From: Spongilla lacustris | Lineage: Eukaryota; Porifera; Demospongiae; Spongillida; Spongillidae | Assembly: GCA_949361645.1 (NCBI GenBank) | Contig: OX442417.1 | Location: forward strand, 15,533,427 to 15,597,426 | DNA length: 64,000 bases | Direction of reading: 5' to 3' | In this document: positions 1-13,471 of the stretch, piece after piece | How positions within the stretch are numbered: the first letter of the stretch is position 1 | How the letters are laid out: each line of letters begins with the position of its first letter | Position numbers and translations under genes: made by a program | Notes under the pieces: model-generated | The model's database searches: none | What the model was told of the DNA's origin: nothing | What the model saw: only the letters and a program-made list of their open reading frames with translations

Positions 1-1925
1 GTAGCAACTACCACAGACAAATAAGATCTTTAGATAACTTATGTGCCCTATTCCTATAACTCTGTGTAACCGGCGACGTTCAGAACTATAGTGCAATATA
101 CACTGACACAAAATATACACCTTTACAGGGTGCACGTGATACTGTCACATTTGCATGACTATGTTATAGCATGGTTTTTGCAAGCAAAGAAACTTGTTAA
201 TACTATGTTGGCCGCTTGCAGTGAATTCACAATCTATTGATACATGTACATGTATAGCATATTTGAGTAATTAATATTTAATGTCATTAAATCACACGAG
301 TGAAAAAGCTCTATTTGTTAGAGCCAGAGCTAGACCTCCTTCTACCAAGAACCATAAATTCATTTCATTTTGATAGCCAGCCCAACGGCCCCCACATCTC
401 CGCGTGCACGGACACATTAGGTATTCAGGGCGCCAAAAGGGTTTAAAAAAAAACTATACGAAAGAGTGGTATATACAGATTTAAATGTCTTTTGAACACC
501 TTCAATGAGTTCAATCAAACAAGGTTGGTCAGTGTGCCTGCATGACGATGCTTCGGCATGTGGAAAACACTCATCAGGGAAAGATTGGTTGGACCAATTT
601 CTGGAATAGGTCCAAGGAAACAAAGAAGCTATTTATTCACATACTCACTAAGTCATTTTTAAATGCCAGAAAGCAAAAACAATGAGAACTGAAACATTTA
701 TGATACAAGTTAGTACTATAATTTTTTTACACACAACAAATTGCACTGTCCATCATGGAATTATATGGCATTAAACATGACATTTAATATGCCATAAATT
801 TCAATCAGGCTTTTGCTTGTCCTGCATGGAAAGATTGTTTTAATTTGGTACTGCTGCAAGGCCAATCTCTCTGGGCACTGTCTCACATATGCAGGTGTGT
901 GCTCACTGTTGTATGGACTGACATGATGACACTTAAGCAGTCAGTCTAGTTTCCAGCACCTGAGCTTAATGGTGAAACTGCCTCTCTGCCTACTGAGATA
1001 TATGAAGTATAGCTAATAATTTTCATTCCTCCCCTCCTCTCTCCTCTCTCCCCTCATCTCCCCCCTCCTCTCCCCCTCCTCTCCCCCTCCTCTCCCCCTC
1101 CTCTCCCCCTCCTCTCCCCCTCCTCTCCCCCTCCTCTCCCCCTCCTCTCCCCCTCCTCTCCCCCTCCTCTCCCCCTCCTCTCCCCTCCTCTCTCCCCTCC
1201 TCTCTCCCCTCCTCTCTCCCCTCCCTCCTCTCTCATCTCTCCTCTCCCCTTCTCTCTCTCTCACCCCTCTCTCCTCTAGAACCTCAGACCTTCCTTGGTG
1301 GAATTTGAGGAGGAAAAATGGTTCATTGGACTGGGCACTCATTGGTAAGCCAATACCAAACTCTCGTTGCTCAAATTGCAGCAACTTTTTGAACTCAGCA
1401 TGTAATCTCTGACATGGTGTTGTCCTTCTTCTTACACAACACTCGCTGCACGAAAATGTGCATGTTGTACTGTTAAAACACAAGATGGATGGGTGTGGTG
1501 TAGTTGTGCTAGTCTGAGTGGTTACAACAATATACGTGTAGTCTAGACATAGCCAGGCAGAACGATGAAATTTAACAAAGCGCCTGATCATGAATTAGTG
1601 CATGTAATGTCAGTCACCCTCTTTGATGATATATGGTCATGGGTTCCCAAACACTTTGCAGTGTTGAATGTTAAGCCCAAGTTGTTAGGAGATACTCGCT
1701 TGGAAGAATTGCGTGTCACCTTTCACTCATGTAAAGGGTTAATGGCAAGGGTAACAGTTTAAAGATTCATTATGCATGTGTACCTTCTATATTCTGATGA
1801 CAAACTTGTGTGTAAAATGCAGAGCACTAAGGTATTGTGTGTAGGTATATCAGAATTACACTCACATATGTAAAAAAAATGTTAAATGTCCAAAAAGACA
1901 GATCTATGAGATATTACTTTAGCTG
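1..1925. other. Stretch without a confident gene
   Basis: No recognisable coding region. A polypyrimidine tract fills 1026-1275. At 1280-1343 there is an exon-like stretch with an upstream CTCTAG acceptor and a GTAAGC donor, open in one frame, but I recognise no family and could not join it in frame to the open stretch ending with TAA at 1762. This remains unassigned. Confidence 0.4.
1026..1275. repeat. Polypyrimidine tract, CCCCTCCTCT-type repeat
   Basis: About 250 bp of C/T-only sequence on the plus strand, with a roughly 10-bp CCCCTCCTCT period in the middle that degenerates to TCTCCCC towards the right. Long Arg/Glu/Gly-rich open frames on the minus strand are a by-product of the composition. 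Confidence 0.9.
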
Positions 1926-4668
1926 TTAGGATTGGAGCAATTTTTCCTTCTCATTTTTCATCATTTCAATATCACCTTTCCCCTCTGTATCACCTTTTGC
2001 CTCAACATCATTCTTCTTAGCACACACATCAGGGTGGCACCTAGAACAAAAGCCCTTCTGCAAAATGATACAAGGAAAAGCATGTCTATAGAATTAGAAG
2101 CTGGGCATGGCATGAACTCACAAATGGCCTCCCAGTGAGGAACACACACAGCTCTCTTGACACCAGGGCAGTGACCAATACAGGCAGCAGGACTGAGGGC
2201 ACGAGGAAGAGCAGAGCTGGCTGGGCACGTTTCGTCATGTTCAGTGAAAGAAAGGTGGCAGCCATCCCAATGATGTAACCTGTTGGGATGTATTCAAGTT
2301 TTCAAAGCATATTCATATCACCATCGCTCACCCAAACAGCCAACCATGTAATAGAGTTTTATTTTCCGATTTGGATGTATTGCGAGGTCATACTTGGGGC
2401 ACTGAGTTACAAACATGGCTGGTAATACCACATCGCCATAACCCAGGAGCAAATATGCTCTCAGGCCATACTGGCTGCACTTGGAGGCAAGCGGGCTTGG
2501 TACAAGAGTTGGAACTGTGAAAACGACTGGTAGAGATTCCCTCTTAGTCCTCAGGATGCAGTCCGAGGATGACCCTCCTCCTCCAGCACCTATAGCAGCT
2601 TTTTCCATAATACTAACACCATCCTGTGGGTGTGGTTAAGCAATGCCTAAGCCACACCTTTTGCACATCATTCTGGACATCTCTGTATCTTTCCCTTTCA
2701 AATGACATCACTTACAATAATTGCCATAGTATATAGCCTTCCTGTATTACCAATACACATATTATTATATCACAATATGAGGGTTTAATTGCGAAATATT
2801 AATTTGATCGGGTATTGTTGAATCAGTTGTCACAGTCCCTGCTGCAACCCATTCACTTCTGTCACCTGTGCTATCCTTCCCTCTTTTCTTACCTTGGTGA
2901 AGATTGGGGTAATGAAGACGGCGAAGATATCATATAGGCACAACCCCACTAACAGAACTGCCATCAACTGCAGAGGGATAATTGTACATGGTGAAAGAAG
3001 ATCCAATTTCCCATGCACATCATAAATAATTTCACTAATAACCATGTAAATTTAACTCTGCATACTTTCCAGCTGTTCAAATAGACTTGTGGTCCACACA
3101 GGTAAACATCAACATTTCATATGCACACACATACCCATATGATCCTATTTTCAGTTCAGTGTAGAATGAAGCAATAAGAACAATATACATAAATCCCAGG
3201 ATATCATGCAGCACCCAGATGTAGCTGTAGGGGGTGTGGTGTGGTATGTAATAGTTACATTGCCATTACCACAGGAATGAAGATACACAACACAACATGT
3301 CTCCAGACCTACCTCTCATTTTTCTCTATGGCCCACCACACAACGAGGCCTACACACAATACCAGAGTGATGAAGAACCTTGGGTCAGGTTGGTACCTAA
3401 GTATCCACAGCTTGTTCTCTGGTATCCTGGGGGTGGAGCATCAGTCACGTGACATGGAGGAGGGGTGCCTAGTCCCCAGGCCTACTTCCAGGTACGCATG
3501 AGTGGAATGAGGGCCACAAAGGGAGACAGGCAGTAGTACAGACTTACAGCAGCTCCAACACAAAACAGCCCAATCACAATATGAACTGCATTGTGCATTG
3601 AACAATATTATGATCTCATCGTAGTAAATATTACTTCTATTATGACTCATTTACCATAGGCACAAAGAAAGGTGGTGTATGTGTGTGTGAGAGTGTGTGT
3701 GTGTGCATGTGTGTGTGTGTGTGTGTGTGTGGGTGGTATGCTGCCCCTATAAGTTATTCAGAGATGTCCCATAGCACTCATGGGATAATTAAATAAAATG
3801 CTACAGCGTTACTGCTTCGAAGGATAAATATGGACTTGATGCCATGCCAACAAGTGGGGGAATAGAAGATGTCTTTGTAGTTTGATTTTGCATAGTTATG
3901 CATACAACTAGGGACATTCTAGTGGATGAAACATTTGCTAAACAATTCTGCATGATCCACCAATACAACAGCCAACAGTAGCAACACTCCTGATTCAATT
4001 CTAACTACCAACATTGTCTTGGGAGGGCAAATATTACATAATATTTGATGATCCTTCCCTCCCCTCAGACTCCACCCTCATCCTTCTGACCCCATTTTAG
4101 TACAGCCTTACTCATTGGGTAATAGAAGAAATACGTAGAAAAATGATGATGCCAATCACCATGACAACACCACACAATACCCAGGTAGGGGACGGCTTCT
4201 TTATATCGGTAAAGGCTCCGCCCTTTTGTTCATCTTTGCGTACCAGTAGGCCGTACCTGAATTATTGCACAACCACGCATAACAGTTTTTCTCCACTCCT
4301 CATCCCTTACTCTCTTACTTGAGGAACTCTGCAGGGGTATTAGCCAATAATGTGCTAATTATTAAAACCAGAATTGCAATAGCTGCAATGAGGATCTGCC
4401 CAGGGTCCCAGGAGGATACTTGGGGAGCATATATGGAGAAAGTTACGTCTCCTAGCAAGGAGAGCTGGTTCTGTGAGTGTGTATTAGTGTGGAGAGGATA
4501 CGTACATAAGTGTGTTTGTGTGTGAGGAGTGTACAGAGAGCATTTCATGATTTATCAAACACGTGAGTATAATTGTACAGTTACCTTGATAAGTCTGCCA
4601 TCTTGATCAGTTAATATAACTATCGGAGGATACATTACTGTGGATGTTTCATTGCCTAAAGGTGTGAA
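1926..4668 (-). CDS. SPPL2-like intramembrane aspartyl protease (5' end missing)
   Basis: Presenilin-family protease of the signal peptide peptidase-like 2 type, expected in endolysosomal or plasma membranes where it cleaves type II membrane-protein stubs. Ten exons join in phase on the minus strand: 4585-4668, 4319-4470, 4112-4256, 3486-3585, 3313-3426, 3131-3224 (its donor is the least certain), 2893-2967, 2332-2623, 2122-2279 and 1926-2057, which ends in TAA. They encode the end of the luminal PA domain, then the membrane segments. Catalytic motifs are visible: LCLYDIFAVF (YD, 2893-2967), LLGYGDVVLP (GxGD, 2332-2623) and AQPALLFLVP (PAL, 2122-2279). The cytosolic tail is short and charged (ends KEKLLQS). 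Signal peptide and first exons were not found; a 170-bp GT tract begins just upstream. Exon 4112-4256 contains an apparent one-base frameshift. Distinction between SPPL2A and SPPL2B types is not possible. Confidence 0.88.
3670..3731. repeat. GT microsatellite in SPPL2-like intron
   Basis: An interrupted TG dinucleotide tract of about 60 bp within the intron between exons 4112-4256 and 3486-3585. Confidence 0.9.
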
Positions 4669-4699
4669 CTGCATGGGGGTTGTGTTATGACCAGGGGTG

Positions 4700-5930
<1,231 letters not shown>

Positions 5931-6630
5931 TACTCCCCTCTCCTCCCTCCCCTCCCTCCCCTCCCTCCCCTCTCCCTCCCCCTCCCCTCCCTCCCCTCTC
6001 CCCCCTCTCCCTCCCCTCCCTCTTCTCCCCTCTCCTCCTTTCCTCTCCTCCCTTTCCTCTCCTCCCTTCCCTCTCCTCTCTCTCTCTCCGCCCTCCCCTC
6101 CCTCTCCTTCCTCTCCCTCTCCTCCCCTCTCCTTCCCTTTCCTCCCTCCCCTCCCTCCCCTCCCCTCTCCCTCCCCTCTCCCTCCCCTCCTCCCTCCCCT
6201 CACCACCCCTCCCCCTTCCTACCTTTTGCCTCCTCTGCTCCCTTTTCTCCCTCTCCCCTCCCTCACCACCCCTCTCCCTCCCCTCTCCCTCCCCTCCCCA
6301 CTCCCTCCCCCTCTCCCTCCCCCTCTCCCTCCCCCTCTCCTCCCCTCTCCTCCCCTCTCCCTCCCCCTCTCCTCCCCTCTCCCTCCCCCTCTCCTCCCCT
6401 CTCCATCCCCATCTCCTCCCCTCTCCCTCCCCTCTCCCTCCCCCTCTCCTCTCCTCTCCCTCCCCCTCTCCTCCTCTCTCCCTCCCCCTCTTCTCCCCTC
6501 TCCCTCTCTCCTCTCCTCCCCTCTCCCTCCCCCACTCCTCCCCTCTCCCTCCCCTTCCCCCTCTCCTCCCCTCTCCCTCCCCTTCTCCTCCCCTCTCCTC
6601 CCCCTCTCCTCCCTCCCTCCCATTCTCCCT
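5931..6630. repeat. 700-bp polypyrimidine block (CTCCCCTCTCC-type)
   Basis: Continuous C/T-only DNA apart from a few interruptions near 6200-6240, built of shuffled CTCCC, CCCCT and CTCTCC words. All long Pro/Leu/Ser or Arg/Glu/Gly frames across it come from composition. The minus strand is a G-rich purine strand that could form triplex or G-quadruplex structures. Confidence 0.95.
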
Positions 6631-7736
6631 GGTTGTTACACTTTCCCTTCTATTTACTGTACTACACTAATGCCAGTTTAAACAGAATTCTCCTTATACA
6701 CTTATAACTACACTGTCAAAGTACTGCTCATACACGTCACAAGCACCGAATGGCACTTCCAGTGGGTGCCATCAGGGGGTGTATACTTATGGTAACTCTG
6801 AACATTGATAGAATGCCCTCCTTTTCTTCCTTGTAGCCACCAAAAGGCTTCCATAGACTCTGCAACGTTTCTGGAGCTGGTCTCTGTGGTAGGCTATGTG
6901 ACCGAACAAAGCAACTGAAGCCGCATTATTCATAGCCAAACAAAACCGTTTATTGTGTGATGAAAAAAAAAGTATGGCTGCATCTGAATGGTGTTACTGT
7001 ACACCTAATTGTGTGTAGTTGACGGTGCGGCATACCAACCGTCTTGAGAATTTGTCTGTGCTTGGTGTTTTCAGCCTAAAGCTACCCCTCTCCCTTACGA
7101 TATCCGTTTATAAATTGGCTGCGCGTTATTAAGGATTGCGATATGAAGAGTGCGCATATGGTATAGTCTCTACTACGATGATACACCAGTTAAATGGAAG
7201 GGCTGAACAGGTATTCGATGGTAAAATGAACAAGATACAGCTCTCTCAAAAAAAGCCATTTTAATGAGGCCATGGCGCATATAGCCGCAATGGATTTTTT
7301 TGGTTTACGGTATTGTCTAATTATGGACCCTTTTGTCCAGTCGCGGAGGGCTGTGACATATATGTACTCCCACAGAATTAATCATTGATTATCAAGAAAT
7401 TGCCGCCCCCCCCCCCCCCCCCACACACACACACAAAAGGCGGTGTGCTTTCTATAGATGCGTACGGTATAGGTAGTGCGCGCAGGGCCGGATTTAGATT
7501 GTCATGGGCCCTGCGCAACTAGCCTGGTCCCCCTAGCGGTAGTCCAAATATACGAGGGGGTGAGGGGGGTCCAAATTAATTAATAGGCAGCGGACCCTTG
7601 GCAGCCTGCTTTCAGTGCTTTGTAACGTATTCCATTCATCTAGGCGTTCTTAGTTTCTGCTTTTCGTTTTAATGCTCCATTTCGAATTCGCGCGCACTAC
7701 GATTCTCTTCCGCGCAGCGCAGGTTCCATACATGTA
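6631..7736. other. Intergenic, no gene seen
   Basis: Contains a C homopolymer followed by a short CA run at about 7404-7434 and a short segment (7487-7530) with GGGCCGGATTTAG and GGGCCCTGCG words typical of hAT-like terminal sequences, too degraded to delimit. No coding region is supported. Confidence 0.4.
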
Positions 7737-8518
7737 CAGTGGCGTAGCGAGGGGGGGGGGGGGGGGGGGGGGGGGGGCAGGGGGGGACATATGTCCCCGG
7801 GCACAGGGGGTTAGGGGCGCCAAAATAGACAATTTGCACAGTTAATTATCGCGTTAACGCGAACGGGCCCGCGGGCACCTCTTGAGTCTTGTTAACAAAC
7901 ATCTGCACTCGATCTGTACGCAACCTTTTTAATTTATTTCTAATCACCGACATTGAAGATACGGTATCCAATCGTCACCTCCGTAATCTGTTGAATAAAC
8001 CCATGACGCATTGCAGTTCCAACTTCAGGGTTATCGCTCGCTGCCATTGTGAGCCTGTTATGCACAGGCTCACAATGGCAGCGAGCGGTTAGCCATTATC
8101 CTACAGACAGGTACACATAGCGCCAGGGTAGTTTTGCGGGGCGGATACTTCCCCAAACTGTATTTCCTAATGTAAACGATTGAATGTACGTGCGAAGGCA
8201 TAGGTTGCTTGCGGAAGCAAATGCAGTGTATGAAATTATATATTGTCTGTTAATACGAAAGGATCATGTTTTGTGGCTTAAAAAGTGCGAAAGTTGCAAA
8301 GCGGCTGGGGCTCCGCCCCAGACCCCTTGGGGTGAGCTTTGCAAACCCCCTTGCTGGGAAGATCGAGGCCCGGCATATCCCTCTCCGCCCTTGCGGCTGC
8401 CTACCAACCCTCGCTGCAAAATCCTAGATCCGCCCCTTTATTTGTAGGGGGGGAGGGGGGGGGGGGCGCCATTATTGCATTATATCCCCGGGCGCTCAAC
8501 AACCACACTACGCCACTG
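7737..8518. mobile_element. hAT-like non-autonomous element, CAGTGGCGTAG ends
   Basis: The left end reads CAGTGGCGTAGCG and the right end, reverse-complemented, CAGTGGCGTAGTG. CAGTGGCGTA termini are common among hAT transposons. The exact 8-bp flanks do not match, but GTTCCATG follows the right end and GTTCCATA lies six bases outside the left end, so the left boundary may be slightly further out. Inside are a G homopolymer (7751-7787), a perfect 24-bp hairpin (8035-8087) and a block (8285-8440) shared with the element at 45170-45867. No transposase is visible. Confidence 0.65.
8035..8087. repeat. Perfect 24-bp hairpin, 5-nt loop
   Basis: Two perfectly complementary 24-bp arms (8035-8058 and 8064-8087, beginning CGCTCGCTGCCATTG) around the loop TATGC, inside the hAT-like element 7737-8518. 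Confidence 0.95.
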
Positions 8519-8619
8519 GTTCCATGCATTATTACTTTAATTTGCTAACTAAAACCATAAATCATTATGAGCACGGTGGGGGGCCCCTCATAGAGCAGTG
8601 GTGGAAAATAACTACATGT

Positions 8620-9132
8620 GGCATCCCCATGCACTTACTTATGCTATTCTTAATGAGTCTTGTTGAAAGCTGCATGGAATGGGTTAGCTGCAGAACAAAC
8701 ATGTTGCATGCTATAATGATTGTAGTGTAGGCCGGGAGGCCCAAGAGACATTTTCCCCAGCTATACTCTCTCCGCTTCCTGCTGCAAGCCGTGCGTGTAC
8801 ATTATATGCCCAAATCGAGCGCAGCTCTGTAGCCTTAGGCCAGGTCTAAGTGAGTAAGACTGGGTTGTGAAAATTTTGGAAACAATCTGAATGGTCTCAG
8901 AAATCAAAAATCTAGCAACTAAAATGAAACCTGGTGCTGTAAAAAAACACAATTATAGTCAATATGGATATAAACATCTTCACTCTTACACTAACTTTGG
9001 GTGAAGTTTTCTTTAAAATTAGTGCCTGTTGTCATATTATTCAAGCTCTCTTACCTTTAAAAGCATGCTAAGGTATTACCATATATGTGTATATGTTGCT
9101 AATGAAATAAAAGAGGAGCTTGTATCATATTC
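8620..9132 (+). repeat. Left arm of a ~0.5-kb inverted duplication
   Basis: Matches, as reverse complement, 10437-10976 almost throughout, for example the shared AAATCAAAAATCTAGCAACT core. A third, more diverged copy in the same orientation as the right arm is at 12525-13088. This looks like a dispersed repeat present three times in 4.5 kb rather than a gene. Confidence 0.85.
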
Positions 9133-9133
9133 A

Positions 9134-9312
9134 TGGAGCCACTTACAGGTATACATGTTTGGTTTTTTTTGGCCTACCGGCTTTAGGAAAATATTCTGGA
9201 ATGCATATATGTATTTTATTGCCTACCCCATAGCAATGGCTCCACCCCACAACTGTTCCTCCATTTTTAGGTAACTGCATGGTGCACATCCAGAGCTTTG
9301 TCAGGACAGTAA
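9134..9312 (+). repeat. Direct repeat copy 1
   Basis: About 180 bp matching 10252-10433 in the same orientation, including GGCCTACCGGCTTTAGG and the run GAATGCATATAT. The two copies sit between the arms of the inverted duplication, giving a mosaic of direct and inverted copies. Confidence 0.85.
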
Positions 9313-10251
9313 ACACATAGAGGTGTTGAGGCAGACCATGCAGCCACCATTTGATGGTCCACTGCATTTCATTTAGAGCCATGCCAAACATGGCAGATGG
9401 CCTTATGTCATTGCCATCATACAAGACAGCACAGAGCATTTAACTAATTCTATTTCTGAGTACTGTCCAATATGCATAAAGTCGAACAAAACAGAGCTTC
9501 TGTTGTTACACACTGCATAGTCAAAGTGGTCTGGACCCCTCCCCCTTCCTGTAGCCATGTATGTTTCCATGCATGCCACTGAGATATCATAGCATAGGCC
9601 AGGCATGCAATCTTTGGGCAAAACATGTATGACAGAAGATCATGCAAGAATGATATTACATTTGGGTCTAATAATTAGATCACGATTGTTGGGAGACAGA
9701 AGGTCTTGAAATCCATTTCCCCAAGGCCAACACGATAGGTCATATCCTGTAGGTATACCAATATCTTATTTGTTTGTTTGGTAACCAATCCTATTTTACA
9801 GAGTGTTTGGCCCTTAATCTGTCACAACAAAGTTCCTGTTGGAAACACGTTTGTTTAAGTCTCAGCAGAGAAGGTATATCAGTAGCTGTTCACTCCACAG
9901 CTGCATACCTAGGCTCAGTTAGTTCATCTTCACCAGACGTGGTGTGTAGTCATTATGTCAAAGATACTATTAACCTCTTCAATCTCCAGGTTTCTGCAGA
10001 AGATATACAGTATCCATCCATTTGCCACTTCTGACTTCAGCCTGACCTATCACAATGAATTGAATTAAAATAGCCAATTCAGTGCACTATGCGACTCTGG
10101 CAGCCTTGCAGATTGGGCTCGTATAACGTCTTTTGTGCATGCCTTCTCATGGTTACAGGTAGCCCCCTCCCCTAGGTTGGGGTTTGACATGGCTTTAAAT
10201 GAAATGCAGTGGACCATGAAATGGTGGCTTGGTCTGCCTCTAGCACCACTA

Positions 10252-10433
10252 TGTGTGGAGCCACTTGCAGGTATCATGTCTTTTTTTCTTTTGGCCTACC
10301 GGCTTTAGGAAAATATTCTGGAATGCATATATATATTTTATTGCCTACCCCATAGCTATGGCTCCACCCCACAACTGTTCCTCCATTTGTAGGTAACTGC
10401 ATGGTGTGCATCCAGAGCTTTGTCAGGACAGTA
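10252..10433 (+). repeat. Direct repeat copy 2
   Basis: Second copy of the 9134-9312 repeat, same orientation, with a longer T-rich run. It ends within a few bases of the right arm of the inverted duplication. Confidence 0.85.
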
Positions 10434-10436
10434 ACC

Positions 10437-10976
10437 AGAATATGATACAATTATCAAGCTCCTCTTTTATTTCATTAACAACATATACACATATATGGTT
10501 ATACCTTATAGCATGCTTTTAAAGGTAAGAGAGCTTGAATAATATGACAACAGGCACTAATTACTTCACTTAGTGTAAGAGTGAAGATGTTTAATTTATA
10601 TTTATCCTAGAAAATATATCCATATTGACTACAATTGTGACATTTTTTTAAAGCACCAGGTTTCATTTTAGTTGCTAGATTTTTGATTTCTGAGACCATT
10701 CAGATTGTTTCCAATGTTTTCACAACCCAGTCTTACTCACTTAGACCTGGCCTAAGGCTACAGAGCTGCGCTCGATTTGGGCATATAATGTACACGCACG
10801 GCTTGCAGCAGGAAGCGGAGAGAGTATAGCTGGGGAAAATGTCTCTTGGGCCTCCCTACACTACAATCATTATAGCATGCAACATGATTGTTCTGCAGCG
10901 TACTGCATGCAGCTAACCCATTCCAGCTTTCAACAAGACACATTAAGAATAGCATGAGTAAGTGCATGGGAATGCC
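10437..10976 (-). repeat. Right arm of the ~0.5-kb inverted duplication
   Basis: Reverse complement of 8620-9132, with a few small indels such as an extra ATTTATATTTATCC region near 10590. Confidence 0.85.
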
Positions 10977-11990
10977 AATTATTTTCCTTTAGCTTATCTG
11001 CATATACTGACACCTACATTTACATACATGCATGTATTTGATCCCCAAGTATCATCCATCATAGACATAGGACCTTGGGCAAATCCGTACATGACGCTTT
11101 ACTAAAGGCGTGGCTGTCGGCTTTGTTTGTTGTGAAATACTTAATGGAATGACCCGAAGTGCGCTCGTCTTCTCGCGCATGCGTCGGATGTTGGGGCGTG
11201 GTCAGAGTCGGGCCTGAATAGCCTCAAATGGTTTATAATGGTTCATAATTGTTTATGATGCATGCAAGAGGCGGGCGCTGTTGTCCACTAATATTTATAT
11301 GCTGTCTGTACATACGTTAGCACACAGCTGCAAACCTACGTTGAAAAATATAAATAGAATACCTTTGTAAAATCCTGCGTACACACCTAAGAAAGGAGTT
11401 GTTTGGAGGTTATCGAACACGATCGTTTGATGTTACCGTTTTCATGCACGCGACTGATTCTTATAAGGAACAGATTTGATGACGACGAGGGAATGTGTTA
11501 CCTCAACCATTTATCGACTTCTGTGTGTTTAAACAAATCAGAAGCCTTGTAAAATCTACTGATTTAATTTACTGTGCCCGGACTACCGCATGAATTGAAG
11601 ACGTATAGACCTTGGGGCGGACGCATTTGCACAGTGCCAAATCAAAATTATCCACAAGGTGTATATTCAACCGTTGTATACTTGTTTTACTGCAGTTGAG
11701 GAAACGCGGTATATACTTCGAATGCATATAACGAGCGTATCTACTCTGCATGCGTATATACTCTTGTTATACACAATAACTGTATACGATAGTCCTTGTA
11801 TAACGTGGGTTTACATCCTGCGTACGAACTCTTCAAATGGTATAACGCTGAATACATTAAGCGGAAAACGAGTGATCGATTCAGCGATCTGCAGCTGGTA
11901 AGTGGCAACTTCCATTGCTAAGTTTTATCGATTCGCTGCCTGGACTACGAATTTTTTTTTTAAACGATAATTTGTTGCTCAGATCTAACC
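10977..11990. other. Intergenic, no gene seen
   Basis: Mixed-composition DNA without recognisable coding potential or clear repeats. The open frames at 11569-11901 are short and resemble nothing I know. Confidence 0.4.
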
Positions 11991-12179
11991 AAGTTGGTTC
12001 ATAGAGTGTAGTCAACACATTTTGGTTTGACATACATAGCAACCAATTTAATTAGAGTGTATTTAAGCGCATGCTCATAAACACACTGTAATTAAATTGG
12101 TTGCCACTGAAATTAAATTGGTTCCTATGTCAAACCAAAATGTGGCTTCACGTGTTGACTACATAGTGTAAACCAACTT
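11991..12179. mobile_element. MITE with ~50-bp imperfect terminal inverted repeats
   Basis: The left end AAGTTGGTTCATAGAGTG and the right end reverse-complemented AAGTTGGTTTACACTATG continue into matching GTAGTCAACAC and TTTTGGTTTGAC blocks, with a second internal inverted pair AACCAATTTAATT. Non-coding, 189 bp. No target duplication was identified. Confidence 0.75.
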
Positions 12180-12524
12180 TTGTTTGACCTTACATGTGAA
12201 CTACTGAAATGACGGACTTCTCGCGGAATGAGGAAGGGTGATTCTCAAAGGTTTTACACAATACTGACAGAACAAACTGAAGCCATGTTCATGAGGAAGG
12301 CACAATTTTTCTGTTGTGTGTGCATTGAAGGGCATAGAGGCTGACCCTGAAAGAGTAGCAGCTGTTATGCAATGGCCAGTGCCTACGCTAAAGCACAGAA
12401 GGATTTAAAACAGTTCCTAGCTAGGCTTTATGTCATATATACTACAGACGTTTTGTCCCTAATTTTTCCAGTATTGCAGCTCCCCTAAACAAGTTGACTG
12501 AGCTGAGTCTGAGAATAATGTACC

Positions 12525-13088
12525 TGTAAGTGGCTCCATGAATATGATACAATTATCAAGCTCCCATTTTATTTCATTAACAACATATACAAGTAATTAT
12601 ATGGGTTACCTTAATTGTTTTAACATAGCCCATTTGCATGCTATTACATGTAATATCTATATCTGCGCAAGAATCGCGTTCCCCAGGGGTAATATGTGTA
12701 ACGTAGCATACATGGAGCATGATCAGTTAAGTACAGGTGGATGTTGGGATCAGATAATTCAGCTACATAGTGAAGGACCTGTCTGCTGTCATTACATCTA
12801 GTGAGAGTTAGAGGTCAGCAAATGTGTGTTACCCTTTGGAAACAAACGTTCCACAAGGGTAACGTGGGTTTATTTTAAAAACATTAAAGGTATGAGAGCT
12901 TGAAAAAATATAACAGGCACTAATTTTAGAAAAAACATTACCCAAAGTTAGTGCAACAGTGAAGATGTGTAGTTTATTTATCATAGGGAATATATCCATA
13001 TAGTTACATATTTACAGCACCAGGTTTCATTTTAGTTGCTAGATTTTTGATTTCTGAGACACTCCAGATTGATTCTGATATTTTCTAG
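12525..13088 (-). repeat. Third copy of the 8620-9132 repeat, interrupted
   Basis: Starts with the GTGGCTCCATGAATATGATAC block and ends with the GATTTTTGATTTCTGAGAC block of the other two copies. Roughly 12595-12885 is unrelated extra sequence splitting the copy, so another insertion is likely. Confidence 0.75.
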
Positions 13089-13471
13089 TTACCCAGTTTT
13101 TGGCAAGAAAGCAAAAAATTTGATGCCTGGGTTTTTTTTAATCATTTGCACTTCCAAGCAATGTCTAATCCGTTTGAAGATTTTGCCTTCATTCCAAGAA
13201 AAATCGAATTGATTAAAGTATGGTCTTGAATGTGGAGGTGCATTTTTGTGTCTTGTTTTGTTGTGATGTGATGAAGAAACTACACATTTAAACATTTGGT
13301 TTATTGATAACAGTTTTGAAATGAATGCTGTCCTTAAATGAAGAGTGTCTGTAAATGTAACTCCTTGACTTACCGGCCTAGGACGGTACCACAAAATGGT
13401 GAATCAAGGGGAAGGGCGATTTTCAACAGTGGGTCTCTTTGAATGGGGTGTATTATGAGGTTTAATGTGTA

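Noticed and set aside
1565..1762. 65-codon frame and exon-like 1280-1343 segment as a plus-strand gene
   Set aside because: The two could not be joined in phase and neither resembles a known family.
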